Below are positions 1-9,564 of a stretch of 64,000 bases of DNA, piece by piece. The notes below the pieces were generated by a model. It had not been told where the DNA came from. It saw only the letters and a program-made list of their open reading frames with translations, and ran no database searches. The translations under genes and the position numbers were made by a program. Source of the DNA: Pseudorhizobium tarimense (GTDB taxonomy: Bacteria > Pseudomonadota > Alphaproteobacteria > Rhizobiales > Rhizobiaceae); contig NZ_JALJRA010000007.1 in assembly GCF_022968135.1 (NCBI RefSeq), forward strand, positions 186,001 through 250,000, written 5' to 3'. Every line of letters starts with the position of its first letter. The stretch's first letter is position 1.

Positions 1-1012
1 CGGTTGCGCCCATGGACCAGTAGAACAGCAGGCCGGCAGACATCAGCGCATGCTCGCCATCCCGCGCGTGATCGTTGCCGTGCGCCGAACAGAGCGAATA
101 GAGCGGCATCGAGAAGGCGCCGAACAGGAAGACGCCGATGATATTGGCCATCTCGCTCGTTCCGGCGCCGAAGGAAAGATAGGCGCCCGTGATGATGGAG
201 CCGATCGTCGTCCAGAGGATCACCTTTCGACGGTCCAGCCGGTCGGAATAGATGCCGAGCGGATATTGCAGCACCACACCGCCGATGATGCCGGCGCTCA
301 TGAACGTCGCGATCGAGGTGATGCTCATGCCGATTGCTTCGCCGTAGATCGGCCCGATGTTGCGGAAGGCCGCCATGGCAAGGCCTACGCATGTGACGCC
401 GACGACCGCCAGCGGCGAAATCCGCCACACCGCCAGAAGGTCAAAGCGGATCGCATCGGGCGGGGAGGGGCTGGAGCGGTCGGCAAGCGAGATCGGCACG
501 AGAGACAGCGTCATGGCGATCGCGATCATGCTGAAGATCACGCTCCCCTCGATCCCGGCAACCGGAATGACGTACTGCGCCGCCGTCACCGACCCGAGGT
601 CGACCAGGCGGTAGATCGACAGCGTCCGCGCGCGGTTGGCGTTCGTGACCTTGGCGTTGATCCAGCTTTCGACGGTTGCAAACAGGCTGGCGACCGCGAT
701 CCCGATCAGGAAGCGCATCAGGAGCCAGAAGAGCGGGTCGATGATCAGCGACATGGATAGAGAACAGGATGCAGCGATCGCCGCCATGGCGGAGAAGGTC
801 CGGATGTGCCCGATCTGGCGCAGCAGCCTGGTGACATAGATGCAGCCGATGGCGAAGCCGACGCTGTAGCCGGCGCCGATCATGCCGATCAGGGCAGGGG
901 AAAAGCCTTCATGCGATCCCCGAAGGGCAATGAACGTACCTTGCAGTCCGTTGCCGCCGATCAGGATGCCGGCAGTGGCAAGCAGGGGAATGAGCGGACG
1001 GATATGGCTCAT
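1..1012 (-). CDS. MFS transporter, YcaD-like, C-terminus cut by window edge
   Basis: Reading the minus strand from an ATG at 1012 gives an uninterrupted frame (MSHIRPLIPLLATAGILIGG...) that runs off the left edge, so about 337 residues are visible and the stop is outside. The protein is very hydrophobic, with repeated helices and the inter-helix pattern of the major facilitator superfamily. The stretch around residues 115-145 (ESWINAKVTNANRARTLSIY) matches the YcaD-type subfamily, whose members have a similar segment after helix 4. It should be an inner-membrane secondary transporter; the substrate cannot be read. The ATG at about 1066 is out of frame, so 1012 is the best start. Confidence 0.8.
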   Translation of the reverse strand, partial: MSHIRPLIPLLATAGILIGGNGLQGTFIALRGSHEGFSPALIGMIGAGYSVGFAIGCIYVTRLLRQIGHIRTFSAMAAIAASCSLSMSLIIDPLFWLLMRFLIGIAVASLFATVESWINAKVTNANRARTLSIYRLVDLGSVTAAQYVIPVAGIEGSVIFSMIAIAMTLSLVPISLADRSSPSPPDAIRFDLLAVWRISPLAVVGVTCVGLAMAAFRNIGPIYGEAIGMSITSIATFMSAGIIGGVVLQYPLGIYSDRLDRRKVILWTTIGSIITGAYLSFGAGTSEMANIIGVFLFGAFSMPLYSLCSAHGNDHARDGEHALMSAGLLFYWSMGAT

Positions 1013-1122
1013 GCGGAACTTCCGGAGGGCTGCGACTCGCAGACGCTCGCGCAGGACCGCGCAATCATAAGCCAGTAGCGCCGCCGCTGTCTTGCCAAAA
1101 TCAGCGAAGGGTAGTGGTCACG

Positions 1123-1656
1123 TTACTGGCCGCTGACGAACCGCCGGTCGACCCATCCTTCCCAGCCCTCGACCCGGACCTTCTGCCAGCCGTCGGTGGC
1201 ATAGGGCAGAAAGGCGATGTCGCACTGGTTAGGGGGGAGGGTAGTCACCACCTGCGACTGCGGCGAAGGCCAGCGCCGAAGGTTCAGCCGGTCATTCGAA
1301 GAGACGCCGGTAACGCAATAAAGCGATGGCGAAACCATGGAAATATACCGGCTGTGAACCCATCCGGTGTCGTGCCGTGCTTCCACCGGGCACCAGTCGC
1401 CATGACACGCGCCGGTCACGATCACGCCGCAGTCATTGTGCCGCAGCCTGCTGGCGATGCTCGCTTTGGCGCTCGGCTGTCGCCGCACGTTCAAAACATC
1501 GTCTGCCCTGATGTTCACGACGCAATGCTCCTCGCCCGAAACGACCTGGGCGTCGGCGGTACCGGAAGTCGGGAAAGCCGCAGGCGCGAGCGCGCTCAGC
1601 GCAATATGGAAGAGAAGGAAGAAGGGTTTAGAAGCTCGCTGCGGTAAGGTAGGCAT
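1123..1656 (-). CDS. Exported protein with two bacterial SH3 domains
   Basis: A 177-residue protein from the ATG at 1656; a longer frame reaches 1719, but the hydrophobic signal-like segment (FFLLFHIALSALAPAAF) lies near the N-terminus only with the inner start. Two SH3b-like repeats follow, each with the pattern LNVRRQPS/LNLRRWPS near its start and a GWVHSRYIS/GWVDRRFVS ending, typical of SH3_3 modules that bind cell-wall or protein ligands. Paired cysteines in each repeat fit a periplasmic location. It is probably a periplasmic envelope-associated protein; no enzymatic domain is seen. Confidence 0.7.
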   Translation of the reverse strand: MPTLPQRASKPFFLLFHIALSALAPAAFPTSGTADAQVVSGEEHCVVNIRADDVLNVRRQPSAKASIASRLRHNDCGVIVTGACHGDWCPVEARHDTGWVHSRYISMVSPSLYCVTGVSSNDRLNLRRWPSPQSQVVTTLPPNQCDIAFLPYATDGWQKVRVEGWEGWVDRRFVSGQ

Positions 1657-1719
1657 GGTTGCTCCGATCCGCATCGGCGTGCTTTGCAAGCAGGGGAGCG
1701 CCGGCGAGGAAGATCGCAA

Positions 1720-2050
1720 GAGCGAGTATGAATACTGGGCCCTGAAGCGGCATCGGCAGATCCTCCATCGGTTAACGGGATCTAAAGTAGGTCGCTCAAA
1801 TTAACCGCATCTGAATAGGGATGGTTAACGGGCTGCAGATCGACTCTTTTCGAACACAATCCATTGCTAATGGATCATCTGTCGGCATTGCTGATGAGCG
1901 CTGAAATGAATTCTCCGCTCGCAATCGCCGCCGTCGATTTTCGACTTTTGACCACGGATGTACTGGCGGGGGTAAGAAAACGACGATGAGGAAGGTCGGA
2001 GCGATGTCGCCCCGGCCTTTTTTGTTGGCCTAAAGCCGGGTTCCCGCGCG
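1720..2050. other. Intergenic stretch without a recognisable gene
   Basis: About 330 bases with no convincing coding frame. The 10-mer GGTTAACGGG occurs twice as a direct repeat (1770-1779 and 1823-1832), which may be a regulator site for the SH3 gene to its left. The longer minus-strand frames that cross this interval have the arginine/serine-rich composition of shadow frames. Confidence 0.4.
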
Positions 2051-2248
2051 TCACTGCGACTGCTGCTGCACCGGCGATGGTGACGGGTCTGCCGGCTGGG
2101 CCGGAAGCGTTTCTTCGGTGTTGGTCCGGTCCGGCGGGGTGGTGGGAGCCGTGTCCGTCCCGCGCGTGATCCAGTAGGCCAGAGCCAACCCGATGATGAT
2201 GACGACGATCGCGCCAATGATGGGCATCGATTTGCTTTTCTGAGACAT
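2051..2248 (-). CDS. Small single-pass membrane protein
   Basis: A 65-residue protein with one N-terminal transmembrane helix (residues about 8-28, IIGAIVVIIIGLALAYWI). A Thr/Pro-rich, flexible tail ends in a short Gln/Ser stretch, as in rhizobial hypothetical proteins. A GAGGT ribosome-binding sequence lies just upstream of the ATG at 2248. No domain is recognised, so the function is unknown. It stands alone, divergent from aspS. Confidence 0.6.
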   Translation of the reverse strand: MSQKSKSMPIIGAIVVIIIGLALAYWITRGTDTAPTTPPDRTNTEETLPAQPADPSPSPVQQQSQ

Positions 2249-2423
2249 TGTCTACCTCGCTGCGAATGACCGACTGAAACGGCCCGTCGCTGGACAGGTT
2301 CCCCGGTGCCGTCCATGTCTGGCGGTACGACAACGGAGGGAGGGCGGAGCAACGGAATGCGAGCGGAGCCTTCCGCGCCCGCCGATCGTGCGACATCACC
2401 TGGGCACGAAAGCCGGTTGCGCC

Positions 2424-2452
2424 TTGACAAAACAGGCCCGTCATGCGCTTTT
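2424..2452 (+). promoter_or_regulatory. Candidate aspS promoter
   Basis: TTGACA at 2424-2429, preceded by CC as in the rhizobial CTTGAC-type -35 box, sits about 80 bases before the aspS start. The region 17-18 bases downstream (around 2447-2452) is only a weak -10, so the assignment is tentative. Confidence 0.35.
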
Positions 2453-2533
2453 CGCGCCGATTTTCTTGTCAGCTGACCGGCAGTGCTTCGCATGCCGCTT
2501 TTCTCAGCTTCGCACCAGTCCGGGATACCGATA

Positions 2534-4324
2534 ATGCACCGTTACCGCAGCCACACCTGTGCCGCCCTCAGGAAGTCCGATGTCGGCTCCACCGTTCGTC
2601 TCTCCGGTTGGGTGCATCGCGTGCGCGACCATGGCGGCGTGCTGTTCATCGACCTGCGCGACCACTACGGCATCACCCAGGTTGTGGCCGATCCCGATAG
2701 CCCGGCCTTCAAGACGGCTGAAATGGTCCGCGGCGAATGGGTGATCCGCGTCGATGGCCTCGTCAAGGCTCGCACCGAGGACACCGTCAACAAGAACATG
2801 CCGACGGGTGAGGTGGAGCTCTACGCTCAGGAGATCGAAGTCCTCTCTGCCGCCAAGGAACTGCCGCTGCCGGTCTTCGGCGAGCCCGACTATCCAGAAG
2901 ACGTGCGTCTGAAGTACCGCTTCCTCGACCTTCGCCGCGAAACGCTGCACCGGAACATCGTCAAGCGTACCCAGATCATCTCCGCCATGCGCACCGGCAT
3001 GGGCGAGGCAGGCTTTGCCGAATATTCGACCCCGATTCTGACGGCCTCCTCGCCGGAAGGTGCCCGTGACTTCCTGGTGCCCTCGCGCATTCATCAGGGC
3101 AAGTTCTTCGCCCTGCCGCAGGCGCCGCAGCAGTACAAGCAGCTCCTGATGGTGGCAGGCTTCGACCGCTACTTTCAGATCGCGCCGTGCTTCCGCGATG
3201 AAGATCCGCGCGCCGACCGTCTGCCCGGCGAGTTCTACCAGCTCGACGTGGAAATGAGCTTCGTCACCCAGGAAGACGTCTGGGAGACGATGGAGCCGAT
3301 GATGACCCGCGTCTTTGAGCAGTTCGCCGACGGTAAGCCGGTCACCAAGGAATGGCCGCGCATCCCCTACGATGTCGCAATCCGCAAATACGGCTCCGAC
3401 AAGCCGGACCTGCGCAACCCGATCGTCATGGAGGCCGTCACCGACCATTTCGCCGGCTCCGGCTTCAAGGTCTTCGCCAACATGATCGCCTCCAACCCGA
3501 ATGTCGAGGTCTGGGCTATCCCGGCCAAGACCGGTGGATCGCGCGCCTTCTGCGACCGCATGAACGCTTGGGCGCAGTCGACCGGCCAGCCCGGCCTCGG
3601 CTACATCTTCTGGCGCAAGGAAGGCGAGAAGCTGGAGGGCGCCGGGCCGCTTGCCAAGAACATCGGCGAGGAGCGCACCGAAGCCATCCGAACCCAACTC
3701 GGCCTCGATGAGGGTGACGCCTGCTTCTTCGTCGCCGGCGAACCGTCGAAGTTCTACAAGTTCGCAGGCGAAGCCCGCACCAAGGCCGGTGAGGAGCTGA
3801 ACCTCGTCGACCGCGACCGCTTCGAGCTCTGCTGGATCGTCGACTTCCCATTCTACGAATGGAACGAGGAAGAAAAGAAGGTCGACTTCTCGCACAACCC
3901 CTTCTCGATGCCGCAGGGTGGCATGGATGCGCTGAACGGCGAAGATCCGCTAACGATCAAGGCCTTCCAGTACGACGCCGTCTGCAACGGTTTCGAGATC
4001 GCGTCCGGCTCCATCCGTAACCAGTCGCCAGAAACCATGGTCAAGGCCTTCGAGATTGCCGGCCTGTCGCGCGCCGACGTCGAAGAGCGCTTCGGTGGCA
4101 TGTACCGCGCCTTCCAGTACGGTGCGCCTCCCCATGGCGGCTGCGCCTTCGGCGTCGACCGCATCATCATGCTGCTCGTCGGTGCCAAGAACCTGCGCGA
4201 AGTAACGCTCTTCCCGATGAACCAGCAGGCCCAGGATCTGCTGATGGGTGCGCCTTCGGAAGCAAGCCCGACGCAGCTGCGCGAGCTGGCGCTTCGGGTT
4301 ATCCCGCCGCAGAAGAAGGACTGA
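2534..4324 (+). CDS. aspS: Aspartyl-tRNA synthetase (probably non-discriminating)
   Basis: A 596-residue class II synthetase that charges tRNA-Asp with aspartate. The frame extends 17 codons upstream, but the conserved family N-terminus is [13 protein letters not shown], so the ATG at 2534 was chosen. An N-terminal OB-fold anticodon-binding domain comes first, then the catalytic core with motif 2 ([10 protein letters not shown]...) and motif 3 ([14 protein letters not shown]). The bacterial GAD insertion lies between them. His33 in RDHGG falls where non-discriminating AspRS enzymes carry His, which suggests it also makes Asp-tRNA-Asn for GatCAB amidation, as is usual in rhizobia. That last point is inference. 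Confidence 0.97.
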   Translation: MHRYRSHTCAALRKSDVGSTVRLSGWVHRVRDHGGVLFIDLRDHYGITQVVADPDSPAFKTAEMVRGEWVIRVDGLVKARTEDTVNKNMPTGEVELYAQEIEVLSAAKELPLPVFGEPDYPEDVRLKYRFLDLRRETLHRNIVKRTQIISAMRTGMGEAGFAEYSTPILTASSPEGARDFLVPSRIHQGKFFALPQAPQQYKQLLMVAGFDRYFQIAPCFRDEDPRADRLPGEFYQLDVEMSFVTQEDVWETMEPMMTRVFEQFADGKPVTKEWPRIPYDVAIRKYGSDKPDLRNPIVMEAVTDHFAGSGFKVFANMIASNPNVEVWAIPAKTGGSRAFCDRMNAWAQSTGQPGLGYIFWRKEGEKLEGAGPLAKNIGEERTEAIRTQLGLDEGDACFFVAGEPSKFYKFAGEARTKAGEELNLVDRDRFELCWIVDFPFYEWNEEEKKVDFSHNPFSMPQGGMDALNGEDPLTIKAFQYDAVCNGFEIASGSIRNQSPETMVKAFEIAGLSRADVEERFGGMYRAFQYGAPPHGGCAFGVDRIIMLLVGAKNLREVTLFPMNQQAQDLLMGAPSEASPTQLRELALRVIPPQKKD

Positions 4325-4342
4325 TCCTTCTCGGACTTAATA

Positions 4343-4366
4343 GACGGCGGCCTTTGGGTCGCCGTC
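4343..4366 (+). terminator. Hairpin after aspS
   Basis: GACGGCG/CGCCGTC, a 7-bp perfect stem with a 10-base loop followed by a T-rich TTCGCTTC, starts 18 bases after the aspS stop. Confidence 0.6.
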
Positions 4367-4449
4367 TTCGCTTCGGCCGTTCTCGAGCGACTTCGGAACC
4401 TTCTTCTTGCTTCCGGATTGTCTGCCCGCAGATGAACAGGAGAAAGAAC

Positions 4450-4776
4450 ATGCGCATCCAGCTGCTCGCCGCATCCGCGGCATTCGTGATGATGTCCGGC
4501 GCTGCCTTGGCGCAAAGCACGATTATCGTGCAGGAGCAGCCTCCGGTCGTAACGGGATCCACGCTTGTCGTGCCGGGCGAAGTCCGCACCTATGTCATGG
4601 AGCAGACCGTGCCGTCCGTCACCTATCAGGGCGACGTCGTCGTCGGCACTGCACTGCCAAACACCGTCGAAATCCACACCGTCGACGGCTATAACGACTA
4701 TGCCTATACAGTCGTCAACCAGCGCCGCGTGCTGATCGACCCGCAGACCCGCACCGTCATCCAGGTGCTCGACTAA
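4450..4776 (+). CDS. Small exported DUF1236-type protein
   Basis: A 108-residue protein with a clear signal peptide (MRIQLLAASAAFVMMSGAALAQ, cleavage after AQ) and an AGGAG ribosome-binding site 9-13 bases before the ATG at 4450; upstream in-frame codons are not protein-like. The mature part carries the short module seen in rhizobial DUF1236 proteins (VVPGEVRTYVMEQ ... RRVLIDPQTRTVIQVLD). It is presumably periplasmic with unknown function. It lies alone between two hairpins, so it is likely a single transcription unit. Confidence 0.75.
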   Translation: MRIQLLAASAAFVMMSGAALAQSTIIVQEQPPVVTGSTLVVPGEVRTYVMEQTVPSVTYQGDVVVGTALPNTVEIHTVDGYNDYAYTVVNQRRVLIDPQTRTVIQVLD

Positions 4777-4789
4777 GCTTTCACAGAAA

Positions 4790-4810
4790 GCCCGGTTCAG
4801 CCAACCGGGC
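4790..4810 (+). terminator. Rho-independent-like terminator
   Basis: GCCCGGTT-CAGCC-AACCGGGC, an 8-bp perfect stem with a 5-base loop followed by CTTCTTCTT, lies directly after the DUF1236-type gene. Confidence 0.75.
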
Positions 4811-5009
4811 CTTCTTCTTGGGCAACATGACAACCGTCAAGTTGCACTGCAGCACTCCTGCCGCTATAGAGCCTCCATCACAAGGACTCGGGTGAGACTC
4901 CCGGGTGGCTCTTCCGGCCGCCGATCCGCCGGACAACGCAAAGCATCATCTTCACCAAGGCCAGATTTTCTCTCCGGTCGATGCTTCACTTTGCGATATT
5001 TGCTCCAAG

Positions 5010-6494
5010 ATGAATGGTTTTACCCACTACAAACGCGAATGGTTCTCCAATATCCGCGGCGACGTCCTTTCCGGTATCGTCGTGGCACTTGCCCTCATTC
5101 CAGAAGCGATTGGCTTTTCGGTCATCGCCGGCGTTGATCCGAAGGTCGGACTTTTTGCCTCCTTCGCGATTGCCTGCGTCTCCGCTTTCGTCGGCGGTCG
5201 TCCCGGCATGATTTCGGCCGCCACGGCAGCGACCGCCGTGCTGATGGTCACGCTGGTGCGTGACCACGGCCTTCAATATCTCTTCGCCGCAACCCTCCTG
5301 ATGGGGCTCCTGCAGATCCTCGCCGGCTTTGCCAAGCTTGGCCGGGTCATGCGCTTTGTCTCCAAGTCGGTGATGACTGGCTTCGTCAATGCGTTGGCGA
5401 TCCTGATCTTCATGGCGCAGTTGCCGGAGCTCATCAATGTGCCGGTCGAGACATACTGGATGATTGCTGCCGGACTTGCGATCATCTATCTCCTACCGCA
5501 GGTAACGACAGCCATCCCGTCGCCGCTGGTCGCGATCACCGTGCTGACGCTCATCTACCTCTATTCAGGGATGGAAATCCGCACTGTCGGCGATCTCGGC
5601 GAGCTGCCCTCGACGCTGCCGGTCTTCGCCTTGCCTGACCTGCCGCTTACCTGGGAAACCCTGCAGATCATCTTCCCCTATTCGATTGCACTCGCCGCCG
5701 TGGGCCTCCTGGAGTCGCTGCTGACGGCGAAGATTGTCGACGACATGACCGATACCAACAGCAACAAGAGTCAGGAATGCATCGGCCAGGGCGTCAGCAA
5801 CATTGCCTCCGGCCTGATCGGCGGTATGGGCGGTTGCGCCATGATCGGCCAGTCTGTGATCAACGTCTCTTCGGGCGGCCGCGGTCGTCTCTCGACCTTT
5901 GTCGCCGGGGCTTTCCTGCTGTTCCTGATCCTGGTGCTGGATGATATCGTCCGCATCATTCCGATGGCGGCACTCGTAGCGGTGATGATCATGGTCTCGA
6001 TTAACACCTTCTCATGGCGCTCGATCACGGATCTGCGCCGCAATCCGCTGCCGTCCTCGATCGTCATGCTGGCGACCGTCGTCACCGTCGTTGCCACCCA
6101 CGATTTGGCAAAGGGTGTGCTGGTCGGCGTGCTGCTATCCGGCGTCTTCTTCGCCGGCAAGGTCTCGCGCCTCTTCCACGTCCGCTCCGAGGCAAGCGCT
6201 GACGGGACGGCTCGCACCTATCACGTCGATGGCGAGATCTTCTTTGCCTCCACCGAAAGCTTCATCAAGGCCTTCGATTTCGGCGAGCCGTTGAAGCGGG
6301 TGACGATCGACGTCAGCGAAGCCCATCTCTGGGACATCTCCGCCGTCGGCGCCATCGACGACGTGGTGCTGAAGTTCCGTCGTCACGGAGTGGAGGTCGA
6401 CCTGCGCGGCCTTAACGAGGCAAGCGCCAGCATGGTCGACCGCTTCGGCCTGCACGACAAGGAGCACGCGCCGAAGGCAGTGGCGGGGCATTAA
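5010..6494 (+). CDS. SulP/SLC26-family anion permease with STAS domain
   Basis: About 494 residues from the ATG at 5010 ([19 protein letters not shown]). The frame is open further upstream but that part is not hydrophobic or conserved. The N-terminal two thirds hold 10 or more membrane helices with the SulP signature region ([20 protein letters not shown], then [16 protein letters not shown]). The C-terminus is a STAS domain (about residues 395-480) with the central [21 protein letters not shown] strand-loop. Family members move sulfate, bicarbonate or dicarboxylates; the substrate here is not evident. No strong Shine-Dalgarno site is visible, so the exact start is less sure. Confidence 0.88.
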   Translation: MNGFTHYKREWFSNIRGDVLSGIVVALALIPEAIGFSVIAGVDPKVGLFASFAIACVSAFVGGRPGMISAATAATAVLMVTLVRDHGLQYLFAATLLMGLLQILAGFAKLGRVMRFVSKSVMTGFVNALAILIFMAQLPELINVPVETYWMIAAGLAIIYLLPQVTTAIPSPLVAITVLTLIYLYSGMEIRTVGDLGELPSTLPVFALPDLPLTWETLQIIFPYSIALAAVGLLESLLTAKIVDDMTDTNSNKSQECIGQGVSNIASGLIGGMGGCAMIGQSVINVSSGGRGRLSTFVAGAFLLFLILVLDDIVRIIPMAALVAVMIMVSINTFSWRSITDLRRNPLPSSIVMLATVVTVVATHDLAKGVLVGVLLSGVFFAGKVSRLFHVRSEASADGTARTYHVDGEIFFASTESFIKAFDFGEPLKRVTIDVSEAHLWDISAVGAIDDVVLKFRRHGVEVDLRGLNEASASMVDRFGLHDKEHAPKAVAGH

Positions 6495-6540
6495 GCGAAA
6501 CAGCCGGGGAGGGTAGTGCTCTCCGGCTGCCCCAAACATA

Positions 6541-7752
6541 TCAATCGCGCGGCTGCAACACCGCAAGTAACAGTGTGGAGAGGGCAAGCAGGACGGTCAG
6601 GCTGAGCGGCCCCGTCGGCCCGAGCGTATCCACGACATACCCGCCGATCACGGCGCCGATCGTAATCGCCACCTGGAACGACACGACCATCAGGCTGCCT
6701 GCCGTTTCCAGCGCGTCGGGAGCCCCCCGCGACAGATTAGTTGGAAGCACGACCGGCGCCATTCCGAAGGCAAAGCCCCAAAGCGTGGCAAAGCCGAAGG
6801 CGATGACGACCTGTGCACCCCAGAGAACCAGGGCGAGTGCTGAAATCGCCATCAGTGCAGCCGTCACTCCAAGTGCCACCCGGATATTGGCATCCGCCAT
6901 ACGTCCGCCAGCGACATTGCCGACCACTGCCGCGATGCCAAAGCCGAGGAGCGTCAGGGCGATCAAACCGGTCGACAGATGCGTGACCTGTTCGAGGAAC
7001 GGACGCACATAGACCGAGCCGGCAAAATGTCCCGTCATCAGCATCAGGATCGCAAGCATTCCCAGCTGTACACGGCGCCTTCGCACCAGCTGCCAGACGC
7101 CGCCAAGGCTGTTGCTTGTCGTTGCGCGCAAGGTCGGCAGGAAGAGCGCCTGCAGCAGCATAGCAAGAGCGGCAAGGCCCGCGGTCGCCGCCATGGCGCT
7201 GCGCCAACCCAACCAGTCGCTGATCAGCGCGCCCATCGAGGGTGCGGCGATGGTGGCGAGCGAAACACCGAGCGTTACAATCGCCATGCCTCGGCCTGTC
7301 GCACTGGCGCCCACCAGTCTCGCCACCACGGCAACCGACAGCGCCCAAAAGGCGCTGAGCGCGATGCCGAGGCCGGCCCGCCCGAGCAGCAGCAGCCAAA
7401 ACTCGGTGGCAAAGGCCGCAAGCACGTTCGAGGCTATCGCCAGCGCGCTCAAGGAGACGAGGACCGTCTTGCGGTTCAACCGGCCGATCAGGACGTTGCT
7501 TAGCAGGGCCGTGACGGCGCCGACCGATGCGGTGGCGGTGACGACCTGTCCGGCCGTTCCCTCGCTGACGCCGAGATCGCGGGCCAATGGCGTCAACAGG
7601 CCGGCCGGCAGGAACTCGGCGGATACCAGGGCAAAACTAGTCGCCGCCATCGAAATAACCGCAAGCCAGGTGGTCATGCTCCAGGCGGCCGGTGGCGCGG
7701 CATCGAAGTCTAGCGCTGCTTCTTCAAGTTCTGAGGTGGTGGTATCGGTCAT
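6541..7752 (-). CDS. MFS drug/sugar-efflux type transporter
   Basis: A 403-residue, 12-helix major facilitator of the DHA1/AraJ-NepI type (helices start at SMTTWLAVISMAATSFALVSAEFLPAGLL). The start is the ATG at 7752, because GGAGG lies just upstream; an in-frame ATG at 7782 lacks a site. The conserved loop RLNRKTVLVSL after helix 2 and the GRxGxG-like region in helix 4 fit DHA1 exporters. An AraC-family regulator lies 58 bases upstream on the same strand and probably controls it. Substrate unknown; purine nucleosides, arabinose or drugs are typical for relatives. Confidence 0.85.
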   Translation of the reverse strand: MTDTTTSELEEAALDFDAAPPAAWSMTTWLAVISMAATSFALVSAEFLPAGLLTPLARDLGVSEGTAGQVVTATASVGAVTALLSNVLIGRLNRKTVLVSLSALAIASNVLAAFATEFWLLLLGRAGLGIALSAFWALSVAVVARLVGASATGRGMAIVTLGVSLATIAAPSMGALISDWLGWRSAMAATAGLAALAMLLQALFLPTLRATTSNSLGGVWQLVRRRRVQLGMLAILMLMTGHFAGSVYVRPFLEQVTHLSTGLIALTLLGFGIAAVVGNVAGGRMADANIRVALGVTAALMAISALALVLWGAQVVIAFGFATLWGFAFGMAPVVLPTNLSRGAPDALETAGSLMVVSFQVAITIGAVIGGYVVDTLGPTGPLSLTVLLALSTLLLAVLQPRD

Positions 7753-7810
7753 CTGAATGCCTCCAGGGTTTGAAGCATTCATAGTTCAACCGGGACGGAC
7801 TATCAGCATC

Positions 7811-8794
7811 CTATAGTCCGATGTTCTTGCCTATTCGTCCGGATTTTGTGCGGCGCAGTATGCCGGGCGACACTTGCGTGATGCGCTTGAATGCACGTGA
7901 AAATGATGCTTCGGACTCGTATCCGAGGCGGGAGGCGACCTCGGCCACCGAAAGCCCGTTCTGCGCCAGCAGGTCGCGGGCAAGCTGCATGCGCAGGCGG
8001 GCAAGATAGCGCGCCGCACCTTCGCCCAAAATGGTGCTGAAGCGCTCGGCAAAGATCGACCGGGACTGGCCGGCAATGCCTGCAAGGGTTTCCAGCGTCC
8101 AGTTGCGGCCGGGGTGGCGATGCATGGCAACCAGTGCGCGGCCGATATGAGGGTCGCGGATGGCGGCAAGCCAGCCGGTGGTCGACGCACCGCTACAATT
8201 GGCCCAGCAGCGGATGAGCCGGGCAATCAAAAGATCGGCCATACGCGAGAGAACGGTTGCGCCCCCCATCTGCGGCTGTGCAGCCTCCGCCGTCATGGCA
8301 GCGAGCAGGGGGGCGATCAGCGGGTCGCTGCTAGCAACATCGCATCCCTTGATGATGGGCGGCATCAGGTCGATCAGGGGGTTCAGGGCGGACGCGCCGA
8401 GCACCATGGTGCCGCAGAGCAGCGTGCTGGTTTCGCCCTCGCCAGCCTGCACCACGTCGCAGACATTGCTCCCCAGATCGGTGACCCGGCAGCTCTTGAG
8501 CGTTCTGTCCATCACATCGGGTGCGCTTGCCATCCGATGGGCAATCCCCTGCGGCAACAGCACAAGATCCCCCTCGTGCAGTTCCTCCCAGCCTTGCGCT
8601 TCTGTATGGATCCAGCACGCTCCCTGGCTGACGAAGTGAAACCGGAGCAGCTTTTCGTCCGCATAAGTCACGCCCCAGGGGTGGCGAAGGTCGCACCGGT
8701 CATATTTAACCCCGCTCAAACGAAAATCCTGCAGGATCTCACTGAGCGAATCCAGCGGCATATGCGGTGGCGAGGTGGACGAACGGTCAATCAT
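7811..8794 (-). CDS. AraC-family transcriptional regulator (cupin plus HTH_18)
   Basis: A 327-residue protein from the ATG at 8794. The N-terminal part is a cupin-like sensor domain (WGVTYADEKLLRFHFVSQG ... LHEGDLVLLPQGIAHRM). The C-terminal ~100 residues form a double helix-turn-helix (NWTLETLAGIAGQSRSIFAERF and LSVAEVASRLGYESEASFSRAF) that is diagnostic of AraC/XylS proteins. It lies directly upstream of the MFS exporter on the same strand, so it most likely regulates that gene. The inducer is unknown. The longer frame to 8920 adds a region without protein character. Confidence 0.88.
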   Translation of the reverse strand: MIDRSSTSPPHMPLDSLSEILQDFRLSGVKYDRCDLRHPWGVTYADEKLLRFHFVSQGACWIHTEAQGWEELHEGDLVLLPQGIAHRMASAPDVMDRTLKSCRVTDLGSNVCDVVQAGEGETSTLLCGTMVLGASALNPLIDLMPPIIKGCDVASSDPLIAPLLAAMTAEAAQPQMGGATVLSRMADLLIARLIRCWANCSGASTTGWLAAIRDPHIGRALVAMHRHPGRNWTLETLAGIAGQSRSIFAERFSTILGEGAARYLARLRMQLARDLLAQNGLSVAEVASRLGYESEASFSRAFKRITQVSPGILRRTKSGRIGKNIGL

Positions 8795-8892
8795 GCGGCA
8801 AGCATATTGATAATTCGTCCTAATGCAAGGCGATGCGCCCGCGTCTGCGGCTCCTGGCCGGCCAAACAGCCCGCAGTTTTGCACCCGCAGGG

Positions 8893-9477
8893 TCAACGAA
8901 TCGCGGTCACCGCCAACCAACGGGTTTCCTTCCCGTCATAGGCGCCTCCAAGCCAAGCCTCGGTCTCGATGCTCGCCCACGGCGCGGCCTCGCTCCACAG
9001 GTCGAGCAATCTCTGTTCGGAGAGGTAGCTATAGTGGCGGCCGAGTGCATCGGTGCCTTCGCAAGCCCCGGCTTTGAAGTTCGCCCATGCAACGCCACAG
9101 TGACGTAGTGCACGATGAACCCTCTGGATGACACGAGGCAGATCAGATCTGGGAACATGTGTTAGCGAAGCGCAGGCGTAGACACCGTCATAGGCTTCTT
9201 TGGCGTCGAGTTGGTCGAATAGCATTGTTCTCACCGTTCGGCCCAGCCTTTCAGAGGCTATTGCCGCGAGCGCGGATGAACCATCGGTCGCATCGAGATC
9301 AAAGGCCGCCTGGATCATCGCCGCTGCATCGACGCCGGCGCCGGTCCCGAGCTCCAGCACCTTGCCGCCCGGCGGGCAGTGCCTAAGAAAGGAGAACAGT
9401 CGAGGGTTGCCAGCCCCCTCATTGGCAGCATAGGCAGCGGCATTCCGATTATAGAAGCCAAGCGTCTCGTTGCTCAT
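8893..9477 (-). CDS. Class I SAM-dependent methyltransferase
   Basis: A 194-residue single-domain Rossmann-fold methyltransferase. Motif I is VLELGTGAGVDAAAM (around residues 40-54) with an acidic LDATDGSS strand after it. The hydrophobic YDGVYACASLTHVP stretch is motif IV-like and resembles the TehB/Methyltransf_25 group. Substrate unknown. No good ribosome-binding site is seen before the ATG at 9477. Neighbours are unrelated single genes, so context does not help. Confidence 0.8.
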   Translation of the reverse strand: MSNETLGFYNRNAAAYAANEGAGNPRLFSFLRHCPPGGKVLELGTGAGVDAAAMIQAAFDLDATDGSSALAAIASERLGRTVRTMLFDQLDAKEAYDGVYACASLTHVPRSDLPRVIQRVHRALRHCGVAWANFKAGACEGTDALGRHYSYLSEQRLLDLWSEAAPWASIETEAWLGGAYDGKETRWLAVTAIR

Positions 9478-9564
9478 GAGGTAATGGCGCTCGCCGAGTG
9501 GTTATTCAAAGCTCAAGGCCGGAAACGGCCATCCGCATAAGTGGGAGCGTCACCCGCTTCTTGG

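Noticed and set aside
50..760. 236-codon plus-strand frame at the window start
   Set aside because: Its His/Asp/Arg-rich translation is the shadow of the partial MFS gene, whose minus frame is clearly hydrophobic and patterned.
1770..1832. Two TTAACGGG-type sites resembling CtrA half-boxes
   Set aside because: Spacing does not match TTAA-N7-TTAA and no second half-site is present; kept only as a direct repeat.
1867..2493. Two overlapping minus frames around the small membrane protein gene
   Set aside because: Ser/Arg-rich translations without pattern; only the 65-residue frame with its ribosome site and helix is convincing.
2504..3895. Long minus-strand frame (463 codons) opposite aspS
   Set aside because: It is a mirror of the aspS codons (GC-rich third positions leave the antisense frame open), has no family motifs and conflicts with a certain gene.
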